Assembly: GCA_032207245.1 (NCBI GenBank)
Contig: CM063506.1
Span: forward strand, 45,186,756-45,250,755
Length of the DNA: 64,000 nucleotides
Reading direction: 5' to 3'
Source of the DNA: Pardosa pseudoannulata
Lineage: Eukaryota > Arthropoda > Arachnida > Araneae > Lycosidae
Shown: positions 53,201 to 58,941 of the stretch, piece after piece
Layout: the number at the start of each line of letters is the position of its first letter
How positions within the stretch are numbered: position 1 is the first letter of the stretch
Translations under genes and position numbers: made by a program
The notes under the pieces: generated by a model
The model's database searches: none
What the model was told of the DNA's origin: nothing
What the model saw: only the letters and a program-made list of their open reading frames with translations

Positions 53201-56200
53201 TAAGAAAAATCTTAGTGAATATTAATGCTGCCAGTGGACATTATTAAGCTCTACTAAAACAATTCTGTGACCTTGAGAAACAAAATTAACTTTGAAGCTT
53301 TAAAGGAATGGGCAAATGATAATTCTGATGATTTTATTATTTAATCAAAATATATATATTTTAATAGGCATAAATGAAGTTGGATGTGGTGTTGAAAAAA
53401 AACTAATGTGGTGTATTTGTATTATAAAACCATCAAAATTATTAATTTTTTATTGGTATCAACTGGAAATAGTTACTGATGCTTATATTGGTCTAATAGG
53501 GTCAAATTTCTTTCCAATCTCACTATTTCCCCCCAAGAAAGCTTCAAGTGGTAACTCCCACTTCAGGAATATGTGAAAGCTTTGCATTATTAATATATTT
53601 TTATATATTGAGATCTATAAATTGATACTTCAAGGTTAAATTTACTTATTCAAGCTTCTCTGAGATGCAATATCAGAAAAATGAGTCTGTAGTGTAAATA
53701 AATTTTCTGTATTAGTTAATTTTTTGATCCGTTTATTTATTTATTTTTTTCAATGTAATTGGTCCTTATATCATAAAAAACTCTATAGCCTCTCAAGAAC
53801 CTAAGGTTGAATTTTAACCTAAATAATTTACACAACACAAATCAAATAATTATTAGTTTTGTACTAACAAAACAATTACTACTATATTTGATCTCTGGTA
53901 AATACATAAAATTGGAAAGGGCTATACAACACTTATGAGATCAATATGACAATAACTACACTCCAGGAAGCAGGAAAGTCAACTTAACAGGAAAATTCTA
54001 AACTTGTGTAGTTGACTTTTAGAAGGAACAAATAATACCATTCATAGAAGGGGCCAGCAAATGCAAACATTACAGCTCAGCCTGTGAGATCATTGCACCC
54101 AACAGAAGTTAAAATTCAAGTACTTTTAATTTAATCCTTATTTGTTTAGTCAAGGAAAATATTCCTACTTAATATAATTAACTATTTAACTTGGATGACT
54201 TATTTATTATACAGTCAAACCCTGTTATAATAAACCTCAAGGGACTAGAGGTTATGTTTGCATCTTTGCTATATCTGGTGGTTCACTATATCTGATCTGT
54301 TAAAAAAATTATTTATATATACATACATACACTGTCTACCAATAAGTATTTGGACACCTATGCAAATGACGATATCTGCGGTCCTGAGGTATGTCACGGC
54401 CTCTGCCAGTATACATTGTGTAGGAAACAGCATCAGCATTAGTCACATGCAAGATGCCGCACAGTTCGGAGCTCTCTGAATTCAAGAAAGGTATAATTAT
54501 TGGGTATCACAAATGTGGCCTGTCCTTAAGGGACATATCTAGCAATCTGAAGTACCCAAAAGCGACAGTGACCTATGTGATTAAGAAGTGGAAGGTGAGC
54601 GGTGATTGTCGCAGTGTGTCCCGAGTCAGCAGACTGACGAAACTGGGAGATAGAGACGGATGAGTGAGTGCTGTCCAGAGAAATTCGGAAGAACCTCACC
54701 CAAACAATGGCCCTCATCCGCGAGGAGATTCAACAGGCATCCGGGAGTAAGTTCAACCATGCTGCTTGGTTAATGTAGTGCAAAGCACATTGAAATTGGA
54801 CCGTAGATCAGTGGAAACAGGTTCTTTGGAGCAACGAATCAAGGTTCACCCTTTACCAATCGGATGGCAGGGTCTGGGTCTGGCGTTGCCTCGAGAACGT
54901 CTCCTGCCGGAATGCATTGTGCCAACACTCAAGTTCTGGGGAGGTGGAATTATGGTCTGAGAGTATTTTTCCTGGTACGGACTGAGACCCTTGGTTCCCA
55001 TTCATGGTAAGCTCAACACCAATGCCTACTGCACTATTTTGGATGACAATGTGCTTCCTACGTTGTGGCAGTTGTATAGGTTGGACCCCTGTTACTCTCA
55101 GGACAACAATGCTAGTTGTCATATTTCAAGGTTAACCAAGGCTTGGTATGGTGCCAATGGAGTTCATCGAATGGACTGGCCTGCCCAGAGCTCCTGAACC
55201 CTATTGAGAACCTCTGGGATAAGTTAGATTGCAGAATTAAGGGATGCACTACCCGTCCAGACAATACTACTAGCTGTAATACAAAGACTTGTGGAAATTA
55301 TGTCCCGAAGGGTTTCACGCTGTAATTGCCTCAGGTAGAGGCTCTACCAACTATTGATTTTGAATAAAGTTAGCTTTTTTTCTATCACAGGTGTCCAAAT
55401 ACTTATTGGTAGACAGTGTATATATGTATGCACACACATATACATATATATATATATTACATTTTTTAAAAGTATAACTCATTACTTCCTAAGTATCCAA
55501 AAAATGATAAAAGTTTATAATTATCTTTAATAAATTAAATCAACTAAAATCAGTTATTTTAAATCCATCAATTGATTTTTAAACTGGCATAAGAATAGGA
55601 TAAAAATGAAGACAGGTGAAAAACGATTAGTTTTATCTTTAATTGTTGTGCTTGATTCATAAATGATCAAAAATCTTCTGTTGATGTACTGTCGATTTCC
55701 CACTCCCTCACCTCACTTCAAGCCCAAAAATATTATCAGTTTTTCTTTGTCTAAATATAATAAATCTACAGTTCTGAAACTCAGTACTCATGAGTGCATG
55801 CCAAGGGTAATCTGACAATACTTAGGGCACTTAAGGTTAAAAAATTTTAAAATTTTCACCAGTTGTTAATTTGTATATGATATGTTGAAATGATTTTTCA
55901 TTTATATTCTATAAATTTTTACATTTCAGTGGAGAGATAGGTCTCAGATTTACTCTAATCAACACTAATCATAGTAAATTATTTGAAGATTACCATGAAA
56001 ATATCAAAATAACATGCAATGGAATAGAAAAGGTAATTTTGTGTTATTGTTTTTCTTATGATAGTTTTTTATTTTTAAATAAAAAAAAATACTTGTTACT
56101 GTCATATATGTAGTCAAATATTTATACATTGTTTTAAATTTTTAGCTGATGTATTATTTATTAAATCATCTAATTTAAAATAAGGGTATTGCTGATGATT

Positions 56201-58904
56201 TATTTAGTTACTATTAATTCCATTAGTTTGATAATCTTAGGTTCTTTCTTAAGTAATTTACAAATTCAGTAATTAGGGTTATTTAAAAATATAAGTAAGA
56301 TGACTGTAAATTATCACCTTTTTAGTCACATTCCCTATTTCTTACACACATTTAAAATTGATGCTATATAATAAAAAAAATTAGTTTACTTTTAGTAAAA
56401 GTTTCATATTTTTTAAAATAACTTTTTGAAGCATTGAATAGAGATAATCTTTTTCCATTAGAAGCTGCATTTGAATTAAGAAGTAATAAAAGGTACCATG
56501 TTATTTTGTGTACTATAAATATGGCTTTTATGAAATAATTATATTTTTATATAATATCAGTTTATTGTATTTTATAGAAATAATAAAAGAACATTTAGTC
56601 ATTTATTTATTATTTAACATAAAAATATTCAACATAAAATATTTTTGCATTAATATAAGAGTAACATATCTTGTTACAACATTAATCTTTATTTTTTTTT
56701 AATACACAACTACATATTTAAATACAACTTCAAATTTAATTAGTAAAGTAATTGTGTTTTAAATTTATTGCATTATAAAGAAATACAATAGGAAATATTA
56801 GGTTAATAAAAACTAACATAGCAGCAGTGCAGTTCTATTAATTTTCAAGTTGTGTTAATCTGTTTAATTATATATTAATCAATAAAAGAGGATTACTGCA
56901 ATTTTTATGAAATATACACAAGAAACTCACAGAAGCTGGAGTTTCCCCACCTAAGATATACAAGTTTGAAAATAAGGTTGATTTTATTGACTTTTACAAG
57001 TTAAAAGATAGTGGACCACTTAAATGGTGACTATACAAAGGTATCTGCCTTAATTTTAATTATTTTATATTGTTATCACTATAGATATTTTTTTACTTGT
57101 TTAGAAAGACATTTGTATCATTTCTTTTTTAAAATAAAAATGCATTTCACATTTGTGATAGTTATATGTAGGTAATGTATCATTCCTGATGTACTTACTG
57201 AAAATAATGTATTAAAACAATGCTGTTGTAATGTATTTACAACCTTAACACCAGTGTTCATTTACAAAGGGGAAACACAGCAAGAATACAATACTTTATG
57301 TTGAGATTCAGACATTTATTCTGTACAATCATTTACAAATTTACCCTTGGTTATCATATATCATAATCATAAATTATTTATGTCTTATATTTACACCATA
57401 ATTGTTACTATTCTCTTTATAATGCATTATTACTTAATCACAAGGTTAAATTACTATCAGAGGCCTAAGTGACTGTTGTAAATCTTATTTTATTTTTACC
57501 TCCAGTAAAGGCACAGGGGCTTTCCTCACCTGATGTGTCGGTCCTTCAGTTGGTCCAAAGGATCAGGCAGGGGCTTTCCTCATGCAGTGTCTGTCCAGGT
57601 GTACAGAATGAGTCAGTGCTGGTGAGCTGGGCTTGGAATTCCGATGTCCAGCTGCTCTTGAATCCCGACTTCCACTCCTCACCACGGTTTTAACGCCCCT
57701 TTTTCTTCCTTTCCAATCACTTGTTTTGTGAAATTTGCTTGCCTTTTCTGCTTGCATGAAATTTGCTTGCCTTTTAATGAGCCCCTTTTGTGCAAGCTGA
57801 CATTATTTTTATCCTCTGCTCCCATAACTCACGGTTACATCTCAGTGCAAGCTTGACCATTACACTGCCATTCTGTGATCTATACCTTCTCTGCAGGGGT
57901 CCCTAAACTTGACGTGAACAATCAAAGTCCTAAATTCCTCTAGGAAATTTCTCCCACAGGTGTGCATGCACGTGCAGATCATCATGGGGAAAGTACCTCA
58001 GTACAAATGCAATCTGTAAAAGTATTTAATGTGTACATCAGGAAGAAAGCAGTAGTGATAATTTTTATATTTGAATGCAGAATGTTTCTGTTTAGAAATT
58101 AAAATTGTCTTCCCTTTTCCAAACACTTCTGACATTTTATGATTTATCTCTTTCTATAACGTTTTTATTTATAAGTATTTTACTGCTTTATTTGAAAAGT
58201 CCTTACTTTGATGTTCAGTTAATTATAAGTATTTTTTTTCTAGAATGTGAAAGTAACAATTATCAAAGATTGTAAAAAAGTTAGAGATGAGAGTAAGTTA
58301 CAACCAGTGTTAAATGACTCCCTACGAAGTGGGTTTTTAGGAGACTCATTTTACATGGATGAAACATTAGTTGGATTACCATCATTTTGTTTGAATATAG
58401 AGAACATTTTTAATTTTCCTAAAGTGATTGATCTCCAAAGAACAAGGCAAGCTGTTTTATCTGGTAAGATGTACTGTAAATAATATTTTGAACTTGTTTC
58501 TCTGAGTAAAAAAAAAAGGAAATTTGAAATTCTTTCTAAAAATATTTACAGAAGGGCCTAAACAGGGTATTGTCAGGGTATTAACAATTCTGGAGAATAT
58601 TAAGATATATTTCAAATTTCTACAAAAATTGGTGAATTCTCCAAAATTTCACCAATTTTAAGAAAGTTTTAGTATAGCGTAAAGAGCAATCACTGTTCCA
58701 AGATTAAAATATTTAAATTTTTTTAAAAAGTAATTTTACTTTTTATTAAACAGCTTTAAAGAATATTTTAGTTTTCTTTTAAAATAAGGTATTTTTTTTA
58801 TTTTTATTATAAGGTATGTACTATTTTGTTTTCCAGTATTCTTTATGTATGTTAAATTATTTAGATATTTTTTCACCTCAATACAAGAATAACATTTCAT
58901 CATT

Positions 58905-58941
<37 letters not shown>

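Noticed and set aside
57469..57757. Short open frames on both strands
   Set aside because: Overlap a repeat-like GC-rich segment with internal duplications; no recognisable protein.
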